Of a stretch of DNA of 64,000 nt, positions 27,025 through 36,875 are shown piece after piece. Where the stretch lies: assembly GCF_004765605.1 (NCBI RefSeq), contig NZ_SRLC01000001.1, forward strand, positions 1,984,001 to 2,048,000. The letters run 5' to 3'. Position 1 is the first letter of the stretch; every line of letters starts with the position of its first letter. Below the pieces are notes generated by a model. It was given only the letters and a program-made list of their open reading frames with translations. It was not told where the DNA came from and searched no databases. This stretch comes from Hymenobacter aquaticus. GTDB lineage: Bacteria > Bacteroidota > Bacteroidia > Cytophagales > Hymenobacteraceae. A program made the translations under genes and the position numbers.

Positions 27025-28974
27025 ATGACAACTTCCGCTTCTTCCTCAGCAGCGCTGCGGCGCGCCACCCCGGCCGGGGTACTGGTGGCCCTGGGCATCG
27101 TGTACGGTGACATTGGCACCTCGCCGCTGTACACGGTGCGCGGGGTGTTTGCCAGCCGGCCCGTGACGGAGGACGTGGTGCTGGGCACCATTTCCTGCGT
27201 TATCTGGACGCTCACGCTGCTCACCACGGTGAAGTACGTGCTCATTGCCCTGCGCGCCGACAACCACGGCGAGGGCGGCATTCTGGCCCTGTACGCCCGG
27301 CTGCGGCGGCTACCGGTGCGCCGTCTTTACCTGGTAGCCATTGTAGGGGCCGCCGCCCTGCTGGCCGATGGCATCATCACCCCGCCCATTTCGGTGGCCT
27401 CGGCCATCGAGGGGCTGCGCATCCTCCGGCCCGGCCTCAACACGGTGCCCATCGTCATCGGGATTCTGGTGGCGCTGTTTGCGTTTCAGCAGTTCGGTAC
27501 CCAGATCATAGGCAAGCTGTTCGGACCCGTCATGACGGTGTTTTTCTCGATGCTGGCCGTGTTGGGCGTGTACCATCTGGGGCAGGATTTGAGCATTCTG
27601 CGGGCCTTCAACCCCTACTACGCCCTGCACATGGTCACGCAGGTGCCGGGGGCGTTCTGGCTGCTGGGCTCCATTTTTCTGTGCAGCACCGGCGCCGAGG
27701 CCCTGTACGCCGACATGGGCCACGTGGGCCGGCCCAACATCTACCTGTCGTGGACCTTCGTGAAAACCTGCCTGGTGCTCAACTACCTGGGGCAGGGGGC
27801 GTGGCTGCTGCAGCACCTGGGCCCGCCGCTGGGCGAGCAGAACCTGTTTTTCCTGTTGATTCCGCAGTGGGCCCTGCTGCCCGCCATTGGGCTGTGCACG
27901 CTGGCGACCATCATTGCCTCGCAGGCCCTCATTTCGGGCTCGTTTACGCTGGTGATTGAGGCGCTGCGCCTGCATTTCTGGCCCAAGGTGAAGGTGGATT
28001 ACCCCACCGAGCTGCGCGGGCAGGCCTATGTGCCGAGCCTGAACTGGCTGCTGTGCGCCGGCTGCGTGGGCGTGGTGCTGTACTTCCGCGAGTCGGGCAA
28101 CATGGAGGCGGCCTTTGGGCTGGCCGTAACGGTGACCATGCTCATGACCACGGCCCTGCTGGCGTTCTACCTGCGCATGCGCCGCGTAAACGGCCTCTGG
28201 ATTGCGCTGCTGATTGGCACTTATGTGCTCATCGAGGGCTCGTACCTGGTGGCCAACCTGGCCAAATTCACCCACGGCGGCTGGCTTTCGGTATTGCTGG
28301 GGGCGGTGATTCTGCTGGTGATGCTGAGCTGGATTGTGGGCCAGCGCGTGCGCAACGACCTTACCGAGTTTACCCCGCTGGCCGAGTACCTGCCGCTGCT
28401 GCAGGAGCTCAGCAACGACGCCTCGGTGCCCAAATACGCCACCCACCTGGTGTACCTCACCAAGTCGGACGATGCGCGGCAGGTAGAAAACGGCATCATC
28501 CACAGCATCTTCAAGAAGCGCCCTAAGCGGGCCGATGTGTACTACCTCATCCACGTGCACACCACCGACGACCCCTACACCCGCCGCTACCACGTCACGC
28601 ACGTGCTGCCCAACGAGCTGGTGCGCATTGATTTCTACCTGGGCTTCCGCATCGACCACGCCCTCAACTACATGTTCCGGCAGGTAGTCACGGAGCTGGT
28701 ACGCAACGGGGAAGTGGACATTACCAGCCGCTACGAAAGCCTGCGCGGCCAGGACGTTACCGGCGACTTCCAGTTCGTGATTCTCAACAAAACCCTGCCC
28801 TACGAGTACCTGCTGCGCGGCTGGCAGCGGCTGGCCCTGCGCCTGCACGGCTGGCTGAAGCGCCTGGGTGCTTCCGAAACCGAAAGCTTCGGCCTCGACA
28901 ACAGCTCCTTCGTCATCGAAAACGTGCCCCTGCACATGCCCGCCCGCCCCGAACTGCAGCTGGAGCGGGACTAG
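27025..28974 (+). CDS. kup: KUP-family potassium uptake protein
   Basis: A 649-residue K+/H+ symporter of the KUP/HAK family. The N-terminal signature GIVYGDIGTSPLYTVRGVF is present, followed by about 12 hydrophobic helices and a hydrophilic C-terminal domain of ~170 residues. Its place inside the kdp island between two sensor genes points to joint control of low- and high-affinity K+ uptake. ATG 27025 is the start; the gene follows the HAMP protein by 31 bases. Confidence 0.95.
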   Translation: MTTSASSSAALRRATPAGVLVALGIVYGDIGTSPLYTVRGVFASRPVTEDVVLGTISCVIWTLTLLTTVKYVLIALRADNHGEGGILALYARLRRLPVRRLYLVAIVGAAALLADGIITPPISVASAIEGLRILRPGLNTVPIVIGILVALFAFQQFGTQIIGKLFGPVMTVFFSMLAVLGVYHLGQDLSILRAFNPYYALHMVTQVPGAFWLLGSIFLCSTGAEALYADMGHVGRPNIYLSWTFVKTCLVLNYLGQGAWLLQHLGPPLGEQNLFFLLIPQWALLPAIGLCTLATIIASQALISGSFTLVIEALRLHFWPKVKVDYPTELRGQAYVPSLNWLLCAGCVGVVLYFRESGNMEAAFGLAVTVTMLMTTALLAFYLRMRRVNGLWIALLIGTYVLIEGSYLVANLAKFTHGGWLSVLLGAVILLVMLSWIVGQRVRNDLTEFTPLAEYLPLLQELSNDASVPKYATHLVYLTKSDDARQVENGIIHSIFKKRPKRADVYYLIHVHTTDDPYTRRYHVTHVLPNELVRIDFYLGFRIDHALNYMFRQVVTELVRNGEVDITSRYESLRGQDVTGDFQFVILNKTLPYEYLLRGWQRLALRLHGWLKRLGASETESFGLDNSSFVIENVPLHMPARPELQLERD

Positions 28975-28975
28975 T

Positions 28976-29081
28976 GGTGTAGAGACGCAATATTTTGCGT
29001 CTCGTCGTTGAACGATGCGGAACGGCACGATTGCAAACAACATCAGCAACGATGAGACGCAAAGTATTGCGTCTCTACACC
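28976..29081. repeat. Inverted-repeat element, family C copy 2, between kup and kdpD
   Basis: Left arm 28976-29010 (GGTGTAGAGACGCAATATTT then TGCGTCTCGTCGTTG) pairs with 29047-29081 with two mismatches over 35 bases. It shares the TGTAGAGACGCAATATTTTG core with the copy at 25,847. It starts one base after the kup stop. Confidence 0.88.
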
Positions 29082-29105
29082 GACTCATTCACCCATTCCA
29101 CCCCC

Positions 29106-30275
29106 ATGAACGACAACGACGACCAACAGCGCGACCAATCGGCCGAGCGGTTTCTGCGGCTGGTGCAGCAGCGGCGGCGCGGGCGGCTGAAGGTGTACCT
29201 GGGGCTGGCCGCCGGCGTGGGCAAAACCTACCGCCTGCTACAGGAGGCCCACGAGCTGCGCGCCCACGGCGTGGATGTGGTGCTGGGCTACGTGGAAACC
29301 CACGGCCGCCCCGGCACCGTGGCCCAGCTGCGCGACCTGCCCACCGTGCCGCGCAAGCACATCTTCTACAAGGGCCGCATGCTGGAGGAGCTGGACGTGC
29401 AGGGCATTCTGCAGCGCCGGCCCTCGGTGGTGGTGGTGGATGAGCTGGCCCACACCAACGTGCCCGGTTCCGAAAACGAAAAACGCTGGCAGGACGTGGA
29501 GCAACTGGTGCGGGCCGGTATTTCGGTGCTCACGGCCGTCAACATTCAGCACCTGGAAAGCCTGCACGACCAGGTACTGCGCATCACCGGCACCGACGTG
29601 ACGGAACGCGTACCCGACCAGGTACTGAAGCAGGCCGACGAAGTGGTGAACGTGGACCTGACCGTGGGCGAGCTGCGCACCCGCCTGGAGGAAGGCAAGA
29701 TCTACGATGCGGCCAAGGTGCCCACGGCTTTGCAGAACTTCTTTCAGGCCGAAAACCTGCTGCAGCTGCGCCAGCTGGCCGTGCGCGAAACCGCCAACCT
29801 CATCAGCCGCCAGATTGAAACCGACGGCGGCGGGGCCGCACCCGTAGCCCCGGAGCGCCGCAACCAGGACCGCCTGCTGGCCTGCATCAACGCCAACGCC
29901 CCCGCCGCCAAGGAAATCATCCGCAAGACCTCGCGCCTCGCCGACCGTCTTTCGGCCGCCTCCTGGGCCGTGCTCTACGTGCAGACGCCCCGCGAATCGG
30001 CCGACCGCATCAACCTGGCCACCCAGCGCCACCTGCTCAACAATTTGCAGCTGGCGACTGAGCTGGGCGGCCAGATTCTGCGGGTGAAAGCCCCCAACGT
30101 GGTAGCCGAAGTGCTGCGCGTGGCTACGGAAAAGAACGTGTCGCTGCTAATTTGCGGCGTAACCGGCCAGAAAAGCTGGTGGCAGCGCCTGACCCGGCGC
30201 GGCGTCACCGAAAAGCTGATTCGCCGCGTGGCCCGCCACCACCCCGACCTGGACATCTTTCTGGTTACGTACTAA
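29106..30275 (+). CDS. kdpD: KdpD N-terminal sensor protein without kinase domain
   Basis: A 389-residue protein equal to the cytoplasmic N-terminal half of KdpD. It has the KdpD domain with P-loop-like GLAAGVGKTYRLL, the VVVDELAHTNVPGS motif and AVNIQHLESL, followed by a universal-stress-protein-like domain (residues ~250-389). The transmembrane and kinase parts of normal KdpD (about 890 residues) are absent, and the frame ends naturally. The next gene supplies a separate kinase. ATG 29106 is chosen; the upstream frame is repeat family C. Confidence 0.9.
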   Translation: MNDNDDQQRDQSAERFLRLVQQRRRGRLKVYLGLAAGVGKTYRLLQEAHELRAHGVDVVLGYVETHGRPGTVAQLRDLPTVPRKHIFYKGRMLEELDVQGILQRRPSVVVVDELAHTNVPGSENEKRWQDVEQLVRAGISVLTAVNIQHLESLHDQVLRITGTDVTERVPDQVLKQADEVVNVDLTVGELRTRLEEGKIYDAAKVPTALQNFFQAENLLQLRQLAVRETANLISRQIETDGGGAAPVAPERRNQDRLLACINANAPAAKEIIRKTSRLADRLSAASWAVLYVQTPRESADRINLATQRHLLNNLQLATELGGQILRVKAPNVVAEVLRVATEKNVSLLICGVTGQKSWWQRLTRRGVTEKLIRRVARHHPDLDIFLVTY

Positions 30276-30329
30276 CGCGTGGCGCCTCTCTTTCCTCCCG
30301 ACCCAAGCAGCCCCGGGCTGCGCTCTGCC

Positions 30330-32135
30330 ATGAACCTCAAAACGAAAATAACCCTGGCTTTCGTCACCATGCTGCTGCTGCTGCTGGGGGTGAGTGCCTA
30401 CACGCTGTACTCGCTCAACCGCCTTGACCGCACGGCGCGCAACGTGCTCCAGGACAACCTCTACTCGGTGGAGCTGGGCCAGCAGATGCTACGGGCGCTG
30501 GACCAGGTAGAGCGCCAACCCCTGTCCGACACGACGGGCATGCACCAGCTCAACCAGGCATTCGTGCGCGAGGCGGGTAACGTGACGGAACCCGGCGAAC
30601 AGGCGGTGGTCGACCAGCTCCAGGAGCAGCTGGCGCGGCTGCAGGAATACCAGGGCGCGTGGCTGCACGGCACCGGCGGCGCCCCCGACGTGGCCCCCGA
30701 CCTCACCCGCCGGATCCGGCAGCTCACCTACCGCATGATTGACCTGAACACCCAGGCCCTCAGCCGCAAAAACGAAGCCGCCAACCGCACCGCCACCCAG
30801 CAGCAGCGCTACGTGCTGGCGTTGCTCACCATTGCCCTGCTCACCTCCCTGCTGTTTGTGCTGAGCGTACCCGAAGCGGCCGTGGGAGGCCTGCGCCAGC
30901 TCACGGCCAGCATCGACCACGCCGCCAACCAGGACTTCACGGCTTCCATTCCGATTCGGGGCCACGACGAGTTTGCCGCCGTGGGCCGCTCCTTCAACCA
31001 GATGCTGGTGCAGCTGCAAACGTACCGCACCTCGACCCTGGCCGAGCTGCTGGCCGAGCGCAACCGCGTGACCAGCATCGTCAACCACCTCGATGAGGGC
31101 CTGCTGCTCATCGACCAGAACCGGCGCATTATCGTGGCCAACCCCATTGCCCAGAGCCTGCTGGCCCTGCCCGCCGCCCAGCTGCTGGGCCAGCCCGCCG
31201 ACGCCGTAGCCCAGGGCAACGATTTGCTGCGGACCCTGCTCCACCACCTCGACGTGCCGGCGGCCCGGCGCCAGCCGGAAGCCCCGCTGCTGACCATTGC
31301 CCAGCACGGCGAAGAAGCATATTTCCGCCTGAGCGTCAACGACGTTATTTTCTTCAACGAAGCTCTGGATAAGCAGGAGTTCGTGGGCTGGGTGCTCACG
31401 CTGCGCAACGTGTCGGAGTTCAAGAAGCTGGACCAGGCCAAGTCCAACTTTCTGGCCACCGTGTCGCACGAGCTGAAAACGCCCTTATCCAGCATCAATT
31501 TCCACCTGAAGCTGCTGGAAAACGGCCGGGTGGGCTCCCTCAATGCCGAGCAGCACGACATTGTGCTCACCCTCAAGCAGGAAAACCAGCGCCTGCTCCG
31601 GCTGGTCAGCGAATTGATTGACGTGTCGCGCCTGGAATCGGGCAACATCCAGCTCAACTTCCAGCCCAGCCGGGTAGCCGACATCGTGCAGTTTGCCGCC
31701 GATACCATCCAGCTGCAGCTGCGCCCCAAGCAGCTCACCCTGGACCTGGACGTGCCCGCCACGCTGCCGCCCGTGCGCGCCGACATCGAAAAAACCACCT
31801 GGGTGCTGCTCAACTTGCTAGCCAACGCCATCCGCTACTCGCCCGAGCACGAGCAGATCCACATCCGGGCCGCCCTCACGGCCGATGGGCAGCAGGTGCG
31901 CCTAAGCGTGCAGGACCACGGCCCCGGCATCGCGCCCCAGTACCAGGAAAAAATCTTTCAGCGCTTCGCCCAGATTCCCAACCAGAGCGGCTACGCGGGT
32001 GGCTCGGGCCTGGGGCTGAGCATTGCCCGCGAGTTTATCACCAGCCAGGGCGGGCAGCTGGGCGTGAGCAGCGAGCTGGGGACGGGCAGCACCTTTGCCT
32101 TCACGCTGCCGGTAGCCCCGCGGGCCGAAGCCTGA
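30330..32135 (+). CDS. HAMP-PAS sensor histidine kinase of the potassium island
   Basis: A 601-residue inner-membrane kinase: transmembrane helix near residues 8-25, periplasmic sensor, second helix near 165-185, HAMP (residues ~190-240), PAS (around VNHLDEGLLLIDQNRRIIVA), HisKA with phospho-acceptor His380 in SHELKTPLSS, and HATPase with the N and G boxes (LLNLLANAIRYSPE; GSGLGLSIAREF). It follows the truncated KdpD by 54 bases and probably acts with it. The likely partner is the sigma-54 regulator at 17,951. Confidence 0.9.
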   Translation: MNLKTKITLAFVTMLLLLLGVSAYTLYSLNRLDRTARNVLQDNLYSVELGQQMLRALDQVERQPLSDTTGMHQLNQAFVREAGNVTEPGEQAVVDQLQEQLARLQEYQGAWLHGTGGAPDVAPDLTRRIRQLTYRMIDLNTQALSRKNEAANRTATQQQRYVLALLTIALLTSLLFVLSVPEAAVGGLRQLTASIDHAANQDFTASIPIRGHDEFAAVGRSFNQMLVQLQTYRTSTLAELLAERNRVTSIVNHLDEGLLLIDQNRRIIVANPIAQSLLALPAAQLLGQPADAVAQGNDLLRTLLHHLDVPAARRQPEAPLLTIAQHGEEAYFRLSVNDVIFFNEALDKQEFVGWVLTLRNVSEFKKLDQAKSNFLATVSHELKTPLSSINFHLKLLENGRVGSLNAEQHDIVLTLKQENQRLLRLVSELIDVSRLESGNIQLNFQPSRVADIVQFAADTIQLQLRPKQLTLDLDVPATLPPVRADIEKTTWVLLNLLANAIRYSPEHEQIHIRAALTADGQQVRLSVQDHGPGIAPQYQEKIFQRFAQIPNQSGYAGGSGLGLSIAREFITSQGGQLGVSSELGTGSTFAFTLPVAPRAEA

Positions 32136-32170
32136 CCCCGGTAACGCGGCCCGCCGCGCCGCCAGACAAA

Positions 32171-32211
32171 AAGCCGGCCCGGCTACCCGGATAAGGTAGC
32201 CGAGCCGGCTT
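32171..32211. terminator. Bidirectional terminator between converging operons
   Basis: AAGCCGGCCCGGCTACC (32171-32187) pairs with GGTAGCCGAGCCGGCTT (32195-32211) with one mismatch. A-rich sequence lies before it and T-rich after, so it can end both the kinase transcript and the leftward efflux operon. Confidence 0.85.
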
Positions 32212-32242
32212 GGATTGTTGCATAGGGCGTCGGATGCCGGGC

Positions 32243-33679
32243 TTAGTTCCAGCCGCCGCCCAGGGCGCGGTACACGTTCACCGAGGCATTGAGCTGCTGC
32301 ATCTTGGTTTCGATCAGGTCAAACTTCGATTCCAGGGCGTCGCGCTGGGTGAAGAGCACCTCGGTGTAGTCGGCGCGGGCCGAGTTGAACAGGCTGGTCG
32401 AAATGGTGGCCGACTGATTCAGGGCCTGCACTTCCTGGGTTTTCTGCTCGTAGCTCTTCTCCAGGTTGCTGATGTTGGAGAGCTGGTTAGCCACTTCCAG
32501 GTACGCGTTCAGCACCGTCCGCTCGTACTGGTACACGGCCTGGGTCTGGCGGGCGTTGGCGCTGTAGTACACCGCTTTTATCCCGTTTTTGTTGATCAGC
32601 GGCGCGGCTACGTCGCCGGCCAACGAGAGCAGCATCGACTCGGGCAGCGTGGTCAGCAGCGTGGGGTTGAAGGCCGCCGCGCCCACCGCGCCAGTGATGC
32701 GCAGCGAGGGGTAGAAGTTGGTACGGGCCACCTGCACGTCGAGCTTGGCGGCGGCCAGATTTTGCTCGGCCTGCCGGATATCCGGGCGGTTTTGCAGCAG
32801 CTGGGCCGGCACGCCCGCCCGCATGGCCGGCGGCACCAGCTCAGTGAACGAGGCGGCGTTGCGGACAATGGGCTGCGGGTAGCGGCCCACCAGGAAGTTG
32901 AGCCGGTTTTCGGTTTCCACGATGCGCTGCTGAATGGTGAACTGCAGGCTCTGGGTGTGGTGCACCTGGGCCTCGAAGCGGCGCACGGCCAGCTCCGTTA
33001 CCCGCGCCGCCTCCTTTTGCAGGCGCATGGCCTTCAGGGCGTTGCTCTGAATGTCGATGTTCTGGCGGACGATGGCCAGCTGGTTGTCGAGGGCCAGCAG
33101 CTCGTAGTACGAGGTGGCAATTTCGGCCACCAGGTTGGTCACCGTGAAGTTCCGGCCTTCCACCGAGGCCAGATAGCGGAGCGCGGCGGCTTTTTTGGCG
33201 TTGCGCAGCTTGTGCCAGATATCCACTTCCCAGGTGGCAAAAGCGCCCACCTGAAAGTTGGTCAGCGGGTCGGGGGTACGTTTCTCGGGCTTGATGTCGA
33301 CGTTTTCCTCCGTGGCCCCGGGCAGCGTGTAGCGCGCGGCCTTTTCGGCGCCGGCCCCCACGCCCAGGCCCACGCTGGGCAGGTACTCGCCGGTGCGGGC
33401 GCGCACTTCCTGGCGGGCAATTTCGATTTCCTGGACGGTGATGTTCAGCTCCTGGTTGCGGCGCAGGGCCGTGTCAACCAGGGCCGTGAGGTTGGGGTCG
33501 GTGAAAACCTCCTTCCACCGGATCCGGGCCGACGTGGTGCTGTCCTGACTGGTGCCGGTGAAGCTGGCGGGCACGGTGCGGCTCTCGTTTTTCTGCACCA
33601 GCTCGGGCGTTTTGCAGGCGCCCACGGCCAGGGCCAGGCAAGCGGCGCTCAGGCTTTGATAAATGCGTTTTTTAAGCAT
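32243..33679 (-). CDS. Outer-membrane efflux lipoprotein (TolC/NodT family)
   Basis: A 478-residue outer-membrane channel of tripartite RND pumps. The lipobox AVGAC near residue 22 indicates a lipoprotein, as in NodT/OprM-type proteins. Two repeats of the outer membrane efflux domain are visible, with the long helices typical of the tunnel (e.g. EIATSYYELLALDNQLAIVR). ATG 33679 is chosen because AAGGAG precedes it; an in-frame TTG at 33700 would add seven residues. It overlaps the end of the RND pump gene by eight bases. Confidence 0.9.
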   Translation of the reverse strand: MLKKRIYQSLSAACLALAVGACKTPELVQKNESRTVPASFTGTSQDSTTSARIRWKEVFTDPNLTALVDTALRRNQELNITVQEIEIARQEVRARTGEYLPSVGLGVGAGAEKAARYTLPGATEENVDIKPEKRTPDPLTNFQVGAFATWEVDIWHKLRNAKKAAALRYLASVEGRNFTVTNLVAEIATSYYELLALDNQLAIVRQNIDIQSNALKAMRLQKEAARVTELAVRRFEAQVHHTQSLQFTIQQRIVETENRLNFLVGRYPQPIVRNAASFTELVPPAMRAGVPAQLLQNRPDIRQAEQNLAAAKLDVQVARTNFYPSLRITGAVGAAAFNPTLLTTLPESMLLSLAGDVAAPLINKNGIKAVYYSANARQTQAVYQYERTVLNAYLEVANQLSNISNLEKSYEQKTQEVQALNQSATISTSLFNSARADYTEVLFTQRDALESKFDLIETKMQQLNASVNVYRALGGGWN

Positions 33680-36600
33680 GAGTCTTAACTCCTTCTTCAA
33701 CTAAAACGTGGGGCTCGAACTCCGACAAGGGGTGTTCGTTTTCATCCCCGATGAGCCGGCGGCCGGCGGCAATGGTGCCAAAAATGTAGTATAGGCCCGG
33801 CACGATGATGACGCCGAACACGGTGCCGAACAGCATGCCGCCCAGGGCCGAGGTGCCGATGGTGCGGTTGCCGATGGCCCCCGCTCCCGTGGCCAGCACC
33901 AGCGGAATCAGGCCGGCAATGAAGGCGAAGGAGGTCATCAGAATGGGCCGGAAACGCACCTTGGCGCCTTCGATGGCCGCGTCGCGCACCGACATGCCTT
34001 CCTCGTGCTTCTGCACCGCGAATTCCACAATCAACACCGCGTTTTTACCCAGCAGGCCCACGAGCATCACCAAACCCACCTGGGCGTAGATGTTGTTGGC
34101 CAGCCCCAGGGTTTTGATCAGCAGGAAGGAGCCGAAAATACCGGCGGGCAAGCTCAGAATCACGGCCAGCGGCAGCAGGAAGCTCTCGTACTGGGCGGCC
34201 AGCACCAGGTACACGAAGGCCAGCACCACCAGGAAGATGTAGATGGCCTCGTTGCCGCGGCTCACCTCGTCTTTCGACAAGCCGCCCCAGTCGATGTCGT
34301 AGCCCCGGGGCAGGGTTTTCTTGGCCACTTCCTGCACGGCCTTGATGGCCTCACCGGAGCTGTAGCCCGGGGCCGCGTCGCCGCGGATGGAGGCCGTGGG
34401 GTACATGTTGTAGCGGTTGATTTCGTTGGCGCCCTGGCCCTTCACTATTTTCATGAAGGCCGAAAACGGCACCATCTCGCCCTTGTCATTCTTCACCCAC
34501 ATATCCAGGATGTCCTTGGGTAGGCGGCGGTACTCGGGCGAAGCCTGCACGAACACCTTGAAAAAGCGCTGGTACTTGATGAAGCCCAGCTCGTAGGTCG
34601 AGCCCACCATGATGCTCAGCGTGTTCATGGCGTTGCCGATGCTTACGCCCTTCTGCATGGCCAGCTGGTTGTCGATCTGCAGCTCGTACTGCGGATAGTT
34701 GGCCGAGAAGAAGGTAAACAAGCCGGCCAGCTCCTTGCGCTTCTTGAGCTCGGCCATGAAGTCCTCGTTGACTTTTTCCAGGGCCTTGTAGTCGCCGGTG
34801 GCGGTTTTGTCGAGCAATTGCAGCTGGAAGCCCCCCGCGGCGCCGTAGCCCGGTACTGCCGGCGGCTCGAAGAACTCGATGGTCGCGCCGGGAATTTCCT
34901 TGGCCTTTTTCTCCAGGTTCTCCACGATGTCGTGGATAGACTCTTTCCGCTCGTGCCAGGGCTTGAGGTTGATGAGCAGCGTACCGGCATTGGAGCCCCG
35001 GCCCTCGGTCAGGACTTCGTAACCGGCCAGCGAGGATATGCTTTCGATACCGGGCACCTTCTCGGCCAGGGCCGAAAGCTGCTGCGACAGGGCGTTGGTG
35101 CGCTCCAGCGTCGAGCCGGGCGGGGTCTGGATGATGGCGTAGAGCATGCCCTGGTCCTCGGCCGGAATAAAGCCGGTGGGCAGCGTGGAGGAGATGCCGA
35201 AGATGCCCGCCCCGAAGGCCAGCAGAATGGCGAAGGTGAAGATGCGCCGGTCCACCACTTTCTCCAGGAAGTTGGTGTAGCGGCCGGTCAGGCGCTCGAA
35301 GCCGCGGTTAAACCAGTCGATGAAGCGGTTGATGGGCGTCTTCTTGCGGGGCTGGCCGTGGTTGTTCTTCAGAATCATGGCGCAGAGCACCGGCGTCAGG
35401 GTCAAAGCCACGATGCCGGAAATGACGATGGACGAGGCCATCGTAATCGAGAACTGCCGGTAGAAAATGCCCACCGGACCGCTCATGAAGGCCACCGGCA
35501 CGAATACGGCCGTCATCAGGACGGTAATGGCAATGATGGCCCCGCTGATTTCGCCCACCACCTCGCGCACCGCCCCGTAGGGCGAAAGGTGCTTTTCCTC
35601 CATCTTGGCGTGCACCGCTTCTACCACCACAATGGCGTCGTCGACCACGATGCCGATGGCCAGCACCAGGGCGAAGAGGGTAATCATGTTAATCGTCATC
35701 CCGAAGGCCTGCATGGCAATGAAGGCCCCGACCAGCGACACCGGCACGGCAATAATCGGGATGAGCGTGGAGCGCCAGTCGCCCAGGAAGAGGAACACCA
35801 CCAGGGCCACCAGAATAAAGGCGTCGCGCAGGGTGTGAATCACGTTTTCGGTCGAGGCGTCGAGGAAGTTCGACACGTCGTAGCTGATCTTGTAGTCCAT
35901 GCCGGGCGGCATGGTTTTCTTCAGCTCCTCCAGCTTCTCCTTCACGCTCTTGATGACCTCACTGGCGTTGGAGCCGTAGGTTTGCTTGAGCATGATGGCC
36001 GCCGAGGGGTAGCCGTCGAGGTTGGAGTAAATGTCGTAGAATTCTGAGCCCAGCTCCACGTTGGCCACGTCCTTGAGGCGCAGGGTTTCGCCGTTGGCGT
36101 TGGCCTTGATGATGACGTTCTTGTACTCCTCCACGTCGTTGAAGCGGCCCTTGTAGGTCAGCACGTACTCCAGCGCCGAGGCCTCCTTGCCGTCGGAGCG
36201 GCCGATACGACCCGGGGAGCCAATCACGCTCTGGTCGTTGAGGGCTTCCATCACGTCGTCCACCGACAGGTTGTAGGCCCGCATCCGGTCGGGCTTGAGC
36301 CACACCCGCATGGCGTACTGCCGGGAGCCCAGGATGCTGGCCCGGCCGATGCCGTCGATGCGCTGAATTTCGGGCAGCATGTTGACCCCGGCAAAGTTGA
36401 AGAGGTACCGCATGTCGGTATTCTTGTCCTTGCTGTAGAGGTTCACATACATCAGCATGTTGGGTACCACGCGGTTTACCACCACCCCTTCGCGCTGCAC
36501 CAGCACCGGCAACCGGTTCAGGATCTGGGCAATGCGGGTGTTGACGTTGACGACGGCCTGCTCGGGGTCGGTGCCGAGCTTGAAGACGATCTGGATGTTG

Positions 36601-36863
36601 GCTTCCCCGGCCGATACGGCGTCGGAAGTCATGTACTTCATGCCCGGCACGCCGTTGATGGCCTGCTCCAAGGGGATGAGCACCGATTCGGTCAGCACCT
36701 TGGCGCTGGCGCCCGGATACGCCGTGCTCACCATCACCATCGGCGGCGAAATCTCCGGGAACTGGGACGTGGGCAGGGTATTAATGGCCAGAATACCCAG
36801 GAACAGGATGACCACCGATATGACGATGGCAAACACGGGTCGGCGAAGGAATCTACTAAACAT
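33672..36863 (-). CDS. RND multidrug efflux pump (HAE1/AcrB type)
   Basis: A 1,063-residue inner-membrane RND transporter with the expected 12 helices and two large periplasmic loops. The start MFSRFLRRPVFAIVISVVIL is typical of HAE1 pumps. The proton-relay region contains GIVVDDAIVVVEAV with adjacent acidic residues. It exports hydrophobic drugs or toxic compounds with the adaptor and outer-membrane subunits in the same operon. Full length; specific substrate unknown. Confidence 0.95.
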   Translation of the reverse strand: MFSRFLRRPVFAIVISVVILFLGILAINTLPTSQFPEISPPMVMVSTAYPGASAKVLTESVLIPLEQAINGVPGMKYMTSDAVSAGEANIQIVFKLGTDPEQAVVNVNTRIAQILNRLPVLVQREGVVVNRVVPNMLMYVNLYSKDKNTDMRYLFNFAGVNMLPEIQRIDGIGRASILGSRQYAMRVWLKPDRMRAYNLSVDDVMEALNDQSVIGSPGRIGRSDGKEASALEYVLTYKGRFNDVEEYKNVIIKANANGETLRLKDVANVELGSEFYDIYSNLDGYPSAAIMLKQTYGSNASEVIKSVKEKLEELKKTMPPGMDYKISYDVSNFLDASTENVIHTLRDAFILVALVVFLFLGDWRSTLIPIIAVPVSLVGAFIAMQAFGMTINMITLFALVLAIGIVVDDAIVVVEAVHAKMEEKHLSPYGAVREVVGEISGAIIAITVLMTAVFVPVAFMSGPVGIFYRQFSITMASSIVISGIVALTLTPVLCAMILKNNHGQPRKKTPINRFIDWFNRGFERLTGRYTNFLEKVVDRRIFTFAILLAFGAGIFGISSTLPTGFIPAEDQGMLYAIIQTPPGSTLERTNALSQQLSALAEKVPGIESISSLAGYEVLTEGRGSNAGTLLINLKPWHERKESIHDIVENLEKKAKEIPGATIEFFEPPAVPGYGAAGGFQLQLLDKTATGDYKALEKVNEDFMAELKKRKELAGLFTFFSANYPQYELQIDNQLAMQKGVSIGNAMNTLSIMVGSTYELGFIKYQRFFKVFVQASPEYRRLPKDILDMWVKNDKGEMVPFSAFMKIVKGQGANEINRYNMYPTASIRGDAAPGYSSGEAIKAVQEVAKKTLPRGYDIDWGGLSKDEVSRGNEAIYIFLVVLAFVYLVLAAQYESFLLPLAVILSLPAGIFGSFLLIKTLGLANNIYAQVGLVMLVGLLGKNAVLIVEFAVQKHEEGMSVRDAAIEGAKVRFRPILMTSFAFIAGLIPLVLATGAGAIGNRTIGTSALGGMLFGTVFGVIIVPGLYYIFGTIAAGRRLIGDENEHPLSEFEPHVLVEEGVKTHA

Positions 36864-36875
36864 AAGCTTGTTGTT

